64,000 nt of DNA, taken from contig BJKQ01000002.1 of NCBI GenBank assembly GCA_006538405.1, positions 3,038,001-3,102,000 on the forward strand, read 5' to 3'. Positions 34,320 to 44,743 of this stretch are shown here, one piece after another (position 1 is the stretch's first letter; every line of letters starts with the position of its first letter). The stretch is from Hansfordia pulvinata. Lineage: Eukaryota > Ascomycota > Sordariomycetes > Xylariales. Both the position numbers and the translations under genes were made by a program. The notes under the pieces are model-generated. The model saw only the letters and a program-made list of their open reading frames with translations. It searched no databases and was not told the origin of the DNA.

Positions 34320-36599
34320 TCAGAAGAATGGATAACTCTCCATGCTCTGTCCACCTCCGTTCACTCCGCCCACGTTTTGCCGCTTGGGTGCCCGCAACAC
34401 GGGCTCTTCGTCCTCGTCACTGCTCAAAGTGAGGTCAATAACCTCAGCTGTGCGCTTGTTTCCGGTTTTGGGTGTGCTCGAACTCTCCTGAGCCGGTGCT
34501 GCCTTGGTGCCATTGGGGGCGGAGGATCGATTGGGAGTGCCGAACCCGTTGGAGGCCCCGTTGGTGCCATTGGACTGCGGCGCTGTGTACATCACCAACT
34601 CGTCGTCGTCTTCGATTTTGGCAATAAAGCCGGGAGAGCCTCCTTGAGGCGATGGGTCGGATTTTGGCTCTTCACCTTGCTCTCGCCAATGCCCGTCTGG
34701 TTCGATTGTCACCTGCTCTGCGTCTTCCGAGGTTCGCTCCAAAATATCCCGCACGTAGTCGTCGACAGCCAAGTTTTCAAACGGTGCGGACTTGTTGCAC
34801 ACGGGACAGAGCCACTGGGGGCCTTGTTCTTGCAGCTGCAGATACGAATTGCCATCAAAGCACTGGATATGAGTGCAAGTGATTGAGCGACAAGGCAACC
34901 TAAGCCTCATATAGCTCAGTGGGCACTTTAGGGACAGAACGGTCGATGTAGCAACCACATCCGGATCGTTCGCTGCCTTTGTGACTGCCATGGTGTCAGC
35001 TGAGATGATGCGTGGCTTGGAATCGTGAAATATTTGACTTACACTCTTGGATGACCGTGGCCTTGGATATCTTCTTTCCCTTGATCTTCTCAACAAGGTG
35101 TTCCACAGGCGTCACTCGGCACAAGTAGAGCGCAATATAGAATTTCTGTGGCTGTTGTTAGCGAACCGATTCTGGTGATCTCAAGTACCAGATCAGCCAC
35201 CGCCAAATAGCCTCACTTGTGGTTTGTCCAGCTCTGGGTTTTTCACCTTTGATGTCAATGCGTATGTGAACTCGACATTGTTGGCGTAGTTGTATTGCCG
35301 AAGTCGTAGGGAATCTGTGATGTCCACGGGTCTTGTCGATCCTGGCTTTCCTTTGAGGCCCCGAAGATTGGCCTTGATCTCGTTCCCGTTCACCTTAACT
35401 TCAGATTGATGGGGAAAAGCAATGTCTTGGAGGCCCTGCAAATCGGCAGCGCAGAAAAGCATGACACGCATGGACTTGTTTGTCTGACAATCCTGAAGCC
35501 ATGGGAACTCCTGGGTCTTGACCGGGATGTGGATCGTGTTTCTATGCTGACTCATAACTGCGCGGCAAGTTAGCGAGGTTGCGTGAAAGGCTACAGGCCA
35601 TGTTCAGACTTACTGTCACAGGTGCGGATCTCACCAACCCTCCTCTCAACGTTGTAGAAGGGGCTTCTCTTAAAGAAAATGTCGCTGGCGCTATGGCCAT
35701 TCATCTTGTAGCCGGGGGATGAGCTGCTGCCAAAAGACAGGCCTGACTGGTAGCCGGATCGCTGAGTTTGAGAAGTGTGAGATGCGCTGCGACCGCTTGT
35801 TCCGTAGGAGCCCGTGGTGGCCGAGGCGCCTATCGCAGGCTGTGGCGAGCTTCCGGCCGCTGGCCCACGAATGTTGAGAATAGACTCGCGCAAGTTGGCG
35901 AAATGGTCGGGAGCAGAGTGGTAGTTTTCGTAGAGTGCTGTATGAGAGAATTAGAAATGTAGTGGAGGTAGGATCCGCAAGTGAACTATCGAAAGTTTGA
36001 ACTAGACGAAGGTGGTCTGTGGTGATAGATGACTGAGATTTTGATGATGGTCCGCGACAAGTTTGGGGGGACGGGATCAGTGGCAGTGGGGAAGCAACTG
36101 AAGTGGCTGAGCCGGCATAGGCACCCGAGAGGGCCTGATGACTGTCGCTTTCTACGCTGTTGGCTGAGGAGCTTGCGGAAGCAGTGGCAGCACATTCAAG
36201 GCGGGTTGACAGCAAAACAAGGTGAGAGGCTCTGACAAACGGGTGGCACGCCTGGATTCCATAGCAGCCAGTATTGTGAGCACCACTGGGTGCTCACCCG
36301 TAAATGACCCTCGGCTCACCAGAGCCACAGGGAAGATGCTGGTGGAAGCGTGGCGCATAGTAACAGCACAAAGAGAAGAGAGCACGATAGGTCGCCAGGT
36401 GGGTTGAAAGCCCGCCCAGAAAAGACGTACCGGTTCGTATTCGAGACTGCAGCTCGGCTTTGACACCGCCCGTCTTGAGGCCGTTGAGGGTGCAAATGGT
36501 CTGCAGCTGCTTGTTGAGCAAAGTGGTCAGGGCGCGCTCGAGGGTGCGCAGCTCACTGCTGTCGTGGCGGGTGCCGAAGCCGGCGGTGGAAGAGGCCAT
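34320..36599 (-). CDS. siz1: SP-RING E3 SUMO-protein ligase (PIAS/Siz family)
   Basis: Five exons on the minus strand, about 36599-36431, 35937-35614, 35557-35217, 35145-35043 and 34984-34320, encode 533 aa. PIAS/Siz proteins help Ubc9 attach SUMO to nuclear targets. The N-terminal SAP DNA-binding domain (LNKQLQTICTLNGLKTGGVK) is completed across the first junction. A PINIT-like region follows (IPVKTQEFPWLQDCQTNKSM, LRQYNYANNVEFTYALTSKV). The SP-RING is at residues about 331-376, with ligands in LKCPLSYMRLRLPC, CTHIQC and WLCPVCNK. A C-terminal VIDLTLSSDEDEE is a good SUMO-interacting motif next to acidic residues. The first intron, about 490 nt, is by far the longest in the window. I found no extra exon in it that keeps phase, and the exon 1-exon 2 join restores the SAP domain without one. 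Confidence 0.9.
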
Positions 36600-38936
36600 G
36601 GTGGGCTATTCACTGGCGCACCGGCACGGGGTTTGGGCTTGTGCCGTTCGCTACTTCCTCCTCCTCCTCTTCTTCTTGCTGAATTTCTGGCTCCTGCCTT
36701 TGTCTTCTGCTCCCTGGCCGGGCAGGCGCGAACCTCTAGAATCCCAGAGCTGCCGCCGCTGCCGACAGCCTCATGGGGAAGGCGCCACTGGGCACACGCC
36801 GGCGGTCGAGCCCGTGCTCGGCAGGCTGGCGCCCAGCCTCACGGTGATGCGCGGAGCGTCACGGCGAGACGGCGCACGGAGGGGCGAGACCGGCGGGATC
36901 CGACGTCAAGGTCGCGTGTCTGTTGGGCCGGATGGACGTGGCGGACGTCGATGTCGGAGGAGAAGGGCGGCGCGCGTCGCGGAAACGGTGGGCGGGGCTT
37001 GGCCAGAGCGAGTCGGATGAGTCTGTCGCACAGCCTGGTCTCGGCCGGTCGGAGTGTGATGGAATTCGGAAAGCAAGGGCCGTGGTCGCGGACGGGATCG
37101 CGGCGGAGGAAGCGGTTGTGGTGGTAGATGAAGCCAGTAGGATTTTATTTGCAGACGGGCGGCGTGTTGGTCTAGACGTGATTGCTTGAGAGGGGGCGCA
37201 AGGCTGAAGACGGATCGAATCGGGGAGGTAGCAAAGAGTGAGTGGGTTGTTGCGGCGGCTGGACAAGCAGGCAGATCAGACACTCATGTTACACGACACG
37301 GTGACGGACGACGACCATTCATGTCGTGGGCGGACTGCGCGGGTGGAGAGCCGGTAGGCGGGTTGTGCAGCGTGACGACCGGAGGCCAGACGGCGGATCG
37401 GGCCAGGGCCAGGGCCAGGGCGAAATTGGCGAGCGTCAAGTGGTGCCAATGCTAGTAACTACCAGATGGTTTCCAAGAAGGAATACGCGAGAGCAATGCA
37501 AGATGATGAGGAATCCCAGAGAGCGAAGGCAAGCGATGATGATGATGCGGAAGCGTCGTCATTTGGGCTCAGCCCTTTCGCCATATTGCTGGAGCCTCAT
37601 TCACGGTGCACTCAGCACAGAGGAGAGCCCTTGGCTGCACGGGCTGCGCCCTGAAGGGAGGAAGGCTGCAGCGGCGGGCCTGGACGGGTGCTTCAGTGCA
37701 GCGCAGGCGCTTCTTTGTCCCGGCCGTGAATACCGGATACGAGTACATCCATGGGAGCCTGCCGTGCACGAGAGGTATATACTTTGTCGAACGACTTCCA
37801 CCTGAAGTAGCGCTCAAGTACCTCCACCAATTCGCAGCGAATGACGCTTAACGGCACCCTCGAGTACTCGTATCGTTTTGTCGGTGCAGCTGCACACGCC
37901 TGCACCGAGCATGCTCAACTGCCGATTCGAGTCCATCATGTACGGTGAGGATATATGCAACTGGGTGGAACGAGAACAGGCACATGTGAGCTCTCAGAGT
38001 TGAGGCAACTTCACCATGCAAATAATTGGGTGTCGAGCATCGTTCGAGCCGCGGTGGCCGCTCGCGTACCAAAAGCCAGCAACCCATCCCCGTTCTCCAT
38101 TCACATCTCATGAGGCCCTGGCAGCCTATGGATACTACAGCAAGCAGAGTCCCTAGGACAGACACTCTGTTCTCCGGCCGCCGGGTTGCAGCGAGGGTGG
38201 GTAGCGCAGGTGCGTCGTCGAGGCCGTACGAGTTCTCTCGCCTATCTAATAAGCACTAACAGAGCCCAGCACCACTTTGCGATCATTCCGAAGTCGTGTG
38301 TAGATGATCATTTTGGCAGACAATCACCTGCCAGCAGCTTCTTTCAGCATTTTCCATTCAAGGAGGACGAGTTGCCCGGTGTACTCGCAAGCGATCAACA
38401 CCTAAGGCAAGAGGCAAGACAATATCCATTGATGGCTCCTCACCCCCGTCAGTACGATGTAAGTGAACGAATCTCTGCACAGACAAAACATCCATGATTG
38501 GGGTCCTCTCGCAGTGTACGAGTACCCGTGCATGTATTCGTTGGAAGCTCGGAGGTACTCGTACAAGACTCGGGCGGTCTTGTAGGTAGCGCAATGTTGC
38601 GTCCCACCTTGCCGTGCTTTGCTTGGCCTGCAACCCCGTATCCCGAAATCGAGGGTCCCCCAATCGAAAAAAAGTTCTTATCGCACTTCACCCGTTCCCG
38701 CCCGCTATCTCTATCAGCACCAGCAACGGGTAACCAGCATCAGCATCACAGCCTGCGCCCCATTCCCACCCGCCCGCCTGAATTGAACACAGACAACAAG
38801 AAAACGAGGGGGCCACCAGCGACGACTGCTCATAAGTAAGACACTCAGAAGAAGAAGAGAAAGAAAAGGAGGAGAATCCAACCCCACCCCAATTCCCCCC
38901 ACCGCTCTCTCTCGCTCTCTCCCTCTCTCGCCCATC
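36600..38936. promoter_or_regulatory. Divergent 2.3-kb region between the SUMO ligase and DUF2423 genes
   Basis: No coding sequence is recognised. Contains a short GGCCAG hexamer repeat (about 37400-37420), an imperfect GATGAT stretch (about 37500-37550), TACGAGTAC-type copies at 37740 and about 38517, and TACTCGTAC at about 38556. The last 60 bp before the DUF2423 ATG are CT-rich, a typical leader. Confidence 0.5.
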
Positions 38937-39202
38937 ATGGCCAAGTCGTCGCGCTCCAACATCAAAAAGCACAACAACCGCCTGCTCAAGGCCAAGGTCT
39001 TCGGCCCCGTCGAGGCCGCCCGCGCCGAGCGCCTGTCCGCCAAGCTGCTCGAGATCGCCGCGCAGCCCCGCCCCGGCGCCCCGGACGCCGAGGGGAGCTC
39101 AATGAAGATTGTCAACGACGACGAGGAGGCGGAGGCGGAGGGGCCGGCCGCGGGGTTCAAGGAGGAGCAGGAGAAGAAGTCAGAGGACGACGACCAAGGT
39201 AA

Positions 39203-39244
<42 letters not shown>

Positions 39245-39500
39245 ATCACCACCACTCGCCCGTCACCACTGCACGAGTTCAGCGCGGAAGAGAAATCTTG
39301 AAAAAAAAAAAACCCCCATACTAACTCATCCTCTCCTCGAAATAGCAGCCATGGACGTCGACTCGGGCAAGCCCGCCGCCGCCAAGGGCGCCGCGAAGCC
39401 CAGCTCCAAGGGCAAGATCCAGAAGCGCAGGAAGCCCAGCAAGATCGTCTTCCCCAAGTACAAGGATCGCAAGGCCGCCCCCAGCAAGCGCAGGCACTAG
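38937..39500 (+). CDS. DUF2423 family protein (YBL028C-like), probable ribosome-biogenesis factor
   Basis: Two exons (38937-39198 and 39346-39500) encode 138 aa. The N-terminus MAKSSRSNIKKHNNRLLKAK, followed by VFGPVEAARAERLSAKLLEI, is the conserved DUF2423 block. The C-terminus is very basic (KIQKRRKPSKIVFPKYKDRK, ending SKRRH), as in small nucleolar proteins. The yeast relative YBL028C is linked to ribosome biogenesis by general studies only. The intron has a good donor (GTAAGA), a CTAAC branch site and an AATAG acceptor, and it carries a CA repeat. It is 147 nt, a multiple of three, with no in-frame stop, so the unspliced form would also be an open frame of 187 aa. I prefer splicing because of the three splice signals. 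Confidence 0.85.
39203..39243 (+). repeat. (CA)n microsatellite inside an intron
   Basis: About 19-20 CA units directly after the GTAAGA donor of the DUF2423 gene. If retained in the mRNA it would encode alternating Thr-His. Confidence 0.9.
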
Positions 39501-40331
39501 TTATAGAAAATCTCAAAAACGCAACGCAACGCCAGCGAAATCTTGAAAAGCTGCCGACTACCCCGCGCGCGCGCGAGAGAGAGAGAGAAACTGCCCATAA
39601 AGGGACGAGGAGGGAGGGGGTGGTTGGTCGCAGGGGATTCTGTACGCAAAAGAAGGCGGGGGGGGGGGGGGGGGAAGACATGATCCCGTCACGATGTCAT
39701 GGTCCCGGAGTTCTTGGTGTTGAGTAACTTGTTTTGCCGTTTTTATCTTGACGTCTTTTATCTTGGTTCGAATATTTTGGTCCAGTGGTGTGGAAAATAG
39801 CAGCGTCGTTGGGAGGAGACGAGATGGCCAACATCATACTGTGATACCCAACAAATCGCCTCGTTCCCTTGATTCTCTGCTTGCCCGGCAATCTCGAGAG
39901 ACGACAATCCGCAGTACCGGTTGCAAAACCGCTTCTTGTGCAATGACGAACAGCGCGCTGTCAGAGTGGAATCGGGAGTTTGGGTATCTATTTCTATCGG
40001 TTCTCTACTGGCTCTGGGGCCCGTTGCTCGAGTTCGTCCAGTTCAACTCGTCACAAAGGCCAGGACCCTTGAGCAAGGATCCCTCTTGCTGTCGTTATCG
40101 TCATTGCCGTCGTGATTGCCCCTGGCTCGACCACCGTAAATTCCACGGTGCGATCCCAAATACATCTCTTATCCCACCGCGGTCCAGATTCCCGTGCCAG
40201 CCACCACCAAGCCTGTTGTACGTGCAAGTGATGATCTACCACCCAGCACGCTACCGACATCAATCTCGTGGCCTGGCTGACGACTGGGGCCCACAAAGCG
40301 TCGCATTAGACATCGTTCGCAGCATACTCGA
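39501..40331. other. Convergent region between the DUF2423 gene and swc2
   Basis: Contains a GCGCGC/GAGAGA patch (about 39565-39590) and a run of about 17 G (39658-39674). A plus-strand ORF at 39748-40335 shows no domain and is not called. Confidence 0.5.
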
Positions 40332-43300
40332 CTAAGCACCGCTGGCTGGTATGACCTCCTGCGCCGGTTGCGCTGACTGTGCCGGCGCTGCCGTCTCCAC
40401 CAGCTGCGCATCGGACGGGGCTTGCGCCGCCGGGGCGGCGTCGGGCACCTGCACGGCGGCCTGCGCAGCAGCAACAGCTGGCTTCTGCTCCTCGGACGCC
40501 TTCTGCGGCGGCGCCGCCGCCGCTTCCGCCGTCTGGGCGGCGATCTGCCCAGCCGCGCCGTCCTTGCCCGCCTCCGCGCCTGCCTGTCCCTCCATCTCCA
40601 CCTCCGCCGGCTTCGGCTCGGGCTTCGGCGGCCCGGGGGCGTCAGGGTTCAGGAACCGCTCCGGCACGCCCTGGGCCGCCGCGTCCACCGTGCCCAGCCA
40701 CACGCCCGCCAGCTTGCTCCACTTGTACTCGCCGCGCTGCAGCTTCTGGATCTGCTTGTACGCGAAGCTGTCGTAGTAAGGGAGCCCGGTCTTGGGGTCC
40801 TTGTACCTCGCCAGGTGGCCCGTGATGACACACCGCGGCGGCGGCGCAGGTTCTGGATCTGGTGTCAGTATTTCGATGCGAGGTGGAATCCTGGGGTATG
40901 AATATACTCACTCCCAAGCTTGCTCATGTCTTTCCCGAAGAGGATCATGTTCTGCACCGACTTCTCCTTGATGGCGCTTTCTTTGAAGTTCTGCATGATG
41001 ATGCCGTGTCGGGTCGCCTTGCCGTTCGGGGGCGGTGAAGGCGGTGGCGATGGGACCAAGTCCTTTTGGACAGGGAAATTTGAGTTCACGACGAAATCCA
41101 GGGTAGGCCGGAGGGACGAGGATGCCCGTTTACCAGGTGCTGATTTGAGCGTCTGGATCGGGGCCGGCTTGGGCGGCTTGGGCTGTTTTGGCGGTCGAGC
41201 ACGGGGTTGAGACGGAGCGGCTGGGTCGGCCTGCTTTTTGGGGGCACGGGCAGAGGGTCCGGAGGCAGCGGGGCTTGCCTTCGGTTTGGTTGGCGTGGGC
41301 TTGTACCCCAGTTGAGGCATGGACAGTGTGCTCTGCGATACGCCCGCAGGAGGCGCGAGGAAGCTATTCGAAGGCGGTTTGGGCTCCAAAGGCTTTGCCA
41401 GGCCCGGTTGTAAAGGAGCTGCCATTGGGGGCGCGAACACACTGGTTGTGTACGCATGTGCTGGGGGCTGGATTCCTGGTGCTTCCGGCTCAGGCTTTAC
41501 GCCCAGTGGCTTGATGTACGGCATCTGGGCCATGGGTGGTGCCAGGGCTGGGGGTTGGAGTTTGGCAGCCGAAGAATCTGGGTTGCTGGGCTGAAGCTCG
41601 TGCTGGCTCGTCGCCTCTCCAGGAGTTTGGGCGGGGTTTAAAGGCGCATTTATTTCGAGGGGAGCTGACGGCACGTGAACTGCAGTTGTAGCTTCTGCAG
41701 GTGCCTGTTGATTTTGCCCCAGCGGCGACGTTTCTTGTGAAGTGTTTTCGGCTTTCTCGGTCAAGGGCAAGGTCGCAGAAGGCATCTGCTGCGCAGTAAC
41801 AGGGTCGTCGGCGGTCATGGGCACCTCAGGTACCTCTTCGGCGACAGCTCCAGCTGCGGATGGAGGCTCGGCAACAGTTGAGGGCTCAGCTGCGGCCACA
41901 AGCTCGGCGACAAGCTCGGCTGCAGTTGTGCGCTCAAGAGTCGGTAGAGGCTCAGTATTTGGCTCTAAACTTGCCTGGGGCGCCTCTGAAACCTTCGCCA
42001 ACGCGGCAGGCGTTGCAGCTACCTCGTCTTGAACGGCCGGGCCAGCTTGTTCAATGACTGGAGCAGGAGTCTCATCAGGTGTTGGCTTCTCCTTGACGGC
42101 CTCCGGGGCTGCCGGTGAAGTTGTTTTGGGGATAGGCGCGGGTTTCTCAACAGGGGCTGGTTCCTCCTCTCCAGTCTCGTGAGCTGCCGGCGAAGCTGCT
42201 TCAGTGACCAGCGCAGGCTTCTCGGCAGAGTTACTTTTCTCCTTTTCGGTAGCCTGCGCTATTGACGGAGCGGCTTCAGTGACCAGCCCAGGTTTCTCGG
42301 CCGAGACTGGCCTCTCCTTTTCGGTCTCCTGGGCTGCTGGCGAGGTTGTTTCAGTGGCCGACGCAGGTTTCTCGACCACAATCTGTTTCTCCTTCCCCTC
42401 CCCGTCAGCCGCTGGCGGCACTCTCTCACTGGCAGGGGGCTTCTCAGCAGTGGGCGTTTCTCCCTTTCCAGTCTCTTTCGTAGCCACTATTATCGTGTCT
42501 GCCGGTGAGTCAACGGGCGTGGTGGCCGACGCCGCATCCTTGTCTTTGCCCTTGTCGGCCGCATCGTTGTCCGCGCCGGCAGTCTTGCTGCTCTTCCTCG
42601 CGCCGCCCTCGGCGCCGTCCTCGTGGACGTTGGAGGCGCGCTTCTTCTTGGCGGGCTTGTCCTCGATGGTGACGACCTTGCCGACGTGGCGCAGCTTGCC
42701 GTCGACCCACTCGCCGACGCCGCTCCAGAAGGTGACGACGGGCCCGTCGAGGGTGCGGTCGTTGAGGGCGGCGAGGCGGGCCCGGCGGTCCTCCTCGCGC
42801 TGCTTCTCGGCCTCCTCCCAGCGGTTGAGGCTGCGGGCGTTGCGGCGCTCGACGACGGCGGCCTCGGCCAGGCGCTGGGCCTGGGTCATGGGGGGCTTCT
42901 TCATGGCCTCCCTCTTCTTGGCCTTGCGCTCCATGGCCTCGACCTGCTTGACGCGGCGGGCCTCGCGCTCGACCATCTGCTGGTGCAGCTGCTCCTTGCT
43001 GAGCATGGTCGTCTCGCGCCGGGACGAGCGGGTGGGCAGGTCGGCGGCGGTGGGGAGCCAGCTGGCGCGCTCCGACTTTTTCTTGGGCCGGGGCTTGGGT
43101 TCGGTGGCGGAGACGGGGGTCGAGGCGCCGGTGCCGGTGCCGGTGCCGGTACCCGGGTCGGCGGGCGTGGTGACTATCTTGACCTTCTTGCGGAACTTGG
43201 CGGGAATGGCCTCCTGGGCCTTTCTCTTGCGCGCGGCCTGCCTTTTCTCGCGGGCCTGCTTCTCGAGCTCCTTCTCGCCCTCGTCGTCGTCGCCCTGCTC

Positions 43301-43686
43301 CTGCGCGTCCTCGTCGTCCGAGGACGAGTCCATGTGGACGTCCGAGTCGGCGCCCTCGGCGTCGACGAAGCCGTCGTCGTCGCCCACCTCGGCAAACAGG
43401 AGCTCGAGGTCGTCGTCGGGCTCCTCGGCGGCCAGCATGGTCTTCATACGGTTTCCGGCGGTGGAGCGCTTGGCGCGGCTGGTGGCCAGCCACTCGACGG
43501 GGGCGGCGCTGGGTGCTTCGGGGCGGCATCGCTGTCGTCGTCCGAGTCGGGGTCTGATTCGATGGCATCGAGCAGGGCCGGGGTGTGTTCGGCCGGGGTC
43601 TCGTCGGCGGTGCGGTCATCAGCTGGAGTGCCATCGGCAGGATGGGCATCAGCCGGCGCCGGGGCTTCCTCGCTGTCGGCCGCCAT
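40332..43686 (-). CDS. swc2: SWR1-complex subunit Swc2/YL1 (VPS72 family), long form, one base short near the 5' end
   Basis: Two exons on the minus strand, 43686-40912 and 40858-40332, would encode 1100 aa. Swc2/YL1 binds histone H2A.Z and helps SWR1 exchange it into chromatin. The N-terminal YL1 region is clear: VEWLATSRAKRSTAGNR (residues 64-80), MLAAEEPDDDLELLFAE, a Lys-rich block and LPTRSSRRETTMLSKEQ. The small exon 2 carries the YL1 C-terminal domain (CVITGHLARYKDPKTGLPYY, GEYKWSKLAGVWLG). The frame breaks in a C-rich stretch at about 43490-43510, just before VEWLATSR. Adding one base there also makes the total length a multiple of three with correct phase at the intron. The middle contains a five-fold 25-residue repeat and long Pro/Ala/Glu-rich sequence, making this far longer than yeast Swc2. 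Two acceptors 6 nt apart (CCAGATCCAG) are possible. Confidence 0.9.
41999..42373 (-). repeat. 75-bp coding tandem repeat (about 5 copies) in swc2
   Basis: On the minus strand five consecutive 25-residue units begin EKPASATE, EKPGLVTE, EKPALVTE, EKPAPIPK and ETPAPVIE. Units 1 and 2 start exactly 75 nt apart (42373 and 42298). The copies have diverged in sequence but keep their length, so the array is old and under length constraint. Confidence 0.85.
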
Positions 43687-44743
43687 GGTGACAATTGAGC
43701 GGGCTTGTTCTTTTTCGTAGTCGGTCCGAGGGTAGCCCACGGCTACATGGCCGGAGCTAAGCTGCGCGCGCGGCAGTGTTGAGAGGAGGGCGGCGACGGT
43801 GATGATTGTGAGGAGGGATGGGGCAGGAAACGCGTCGCGGTGTCGAGCCTAAAATCTGGGCTGAAAAGGATGCGCCTCGCGCGGGATGCCAGAGGTTTGT
43901 CGCCTGGTCTAGTGCTGAGGCGGCACGGTCGATGGGGGGGATGTATGCGATCAGAGCGTGTCGATGCCGTCGTCGAATCTGCGCGTTGTGGTGTTCGAGA
44001 TCTCGAGTCGCCGGGGGTTGATCGTTGCTAATGGATGATGGAGGGTCTGCAAAAAGCGAAGATGGTGGGCAGTTCAAGGTGACATTGACGACATTGGCCG
44101 CTGCGTCGATCGCCGCCGCGTCGCGCGTTCCAGGTCATGAGACGGGGCTTAACGGGGATTGACAGGGCTCGACAGGGCTCGACAGGGCTCGACAGGGCTC
44201 GACAGGGCTCGACAGGGCTCGACTGGTGGTCGCCGCATTCGCTCTTCAGTGGCTTCTAGCGCTCTCTCAGTTGTGGTGCCCCGCCGCCTACGACACCCGA
44301 CCCGCCCGCACCCGCGGGTTCCAGCCCTCCGGTCTCCGCCACTTCATCCACATCAGCACTGGAGTCCTGATCTTCCGTAAATAAGGTAACCACATCATGC
44401 AGCATATGTTTCCTACAAATAAAAGAGCACGCATTTTGGATTTTCCGGCCTTGCACCGGCGAATGCCTGGGAACCTAGGTCGTGAAATAGTAGCAAAGTC
44501 ATCTTCTTTCTCCGTCGAAAATCGGCAGATTTCATTCCCTCATCACGCCTTATCCCCCTATTCAAGACTAAGACAAATGGTTTCCAAATGAGTCATATGT
44601 CACATCTCCGGCCACGACACTCCTCAGAGCTTGCTGGACCTAAATTCAAGCTGAATCCATTCTTATTTGCGTCCTTCCAGGGTCTCGGTGTGCGAGAGGT
44701 CACGGCGGTCATGGTTGGCCTGCCCAGCATCTCGCTGGTCTTC
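43687..44743. promoter_or_regulatory. Upstream region of swc2
   Basis: About 1 kb between the stop of the unrecognised gene and the swc2 start. Contains a perfect 10-bp tandem repeat (separate entry). No gene is seen. Confidence 0.5.
44162..44221. repeat. 10-bp tandem repeat, six copies
   Basis: Six near-perfect head-to-tail copies of GACAGGGCTC, about 480 bp upstream of the swc2 start. The array is non-coding. Confidence 0.9.

Noticed and set aside
39748..40335. Plus-strand ORF of 195 codons antisense to the 3' side of swc2
   Set aside because: No domain, and it lies in the convergent 3' region between two well-supported genes.
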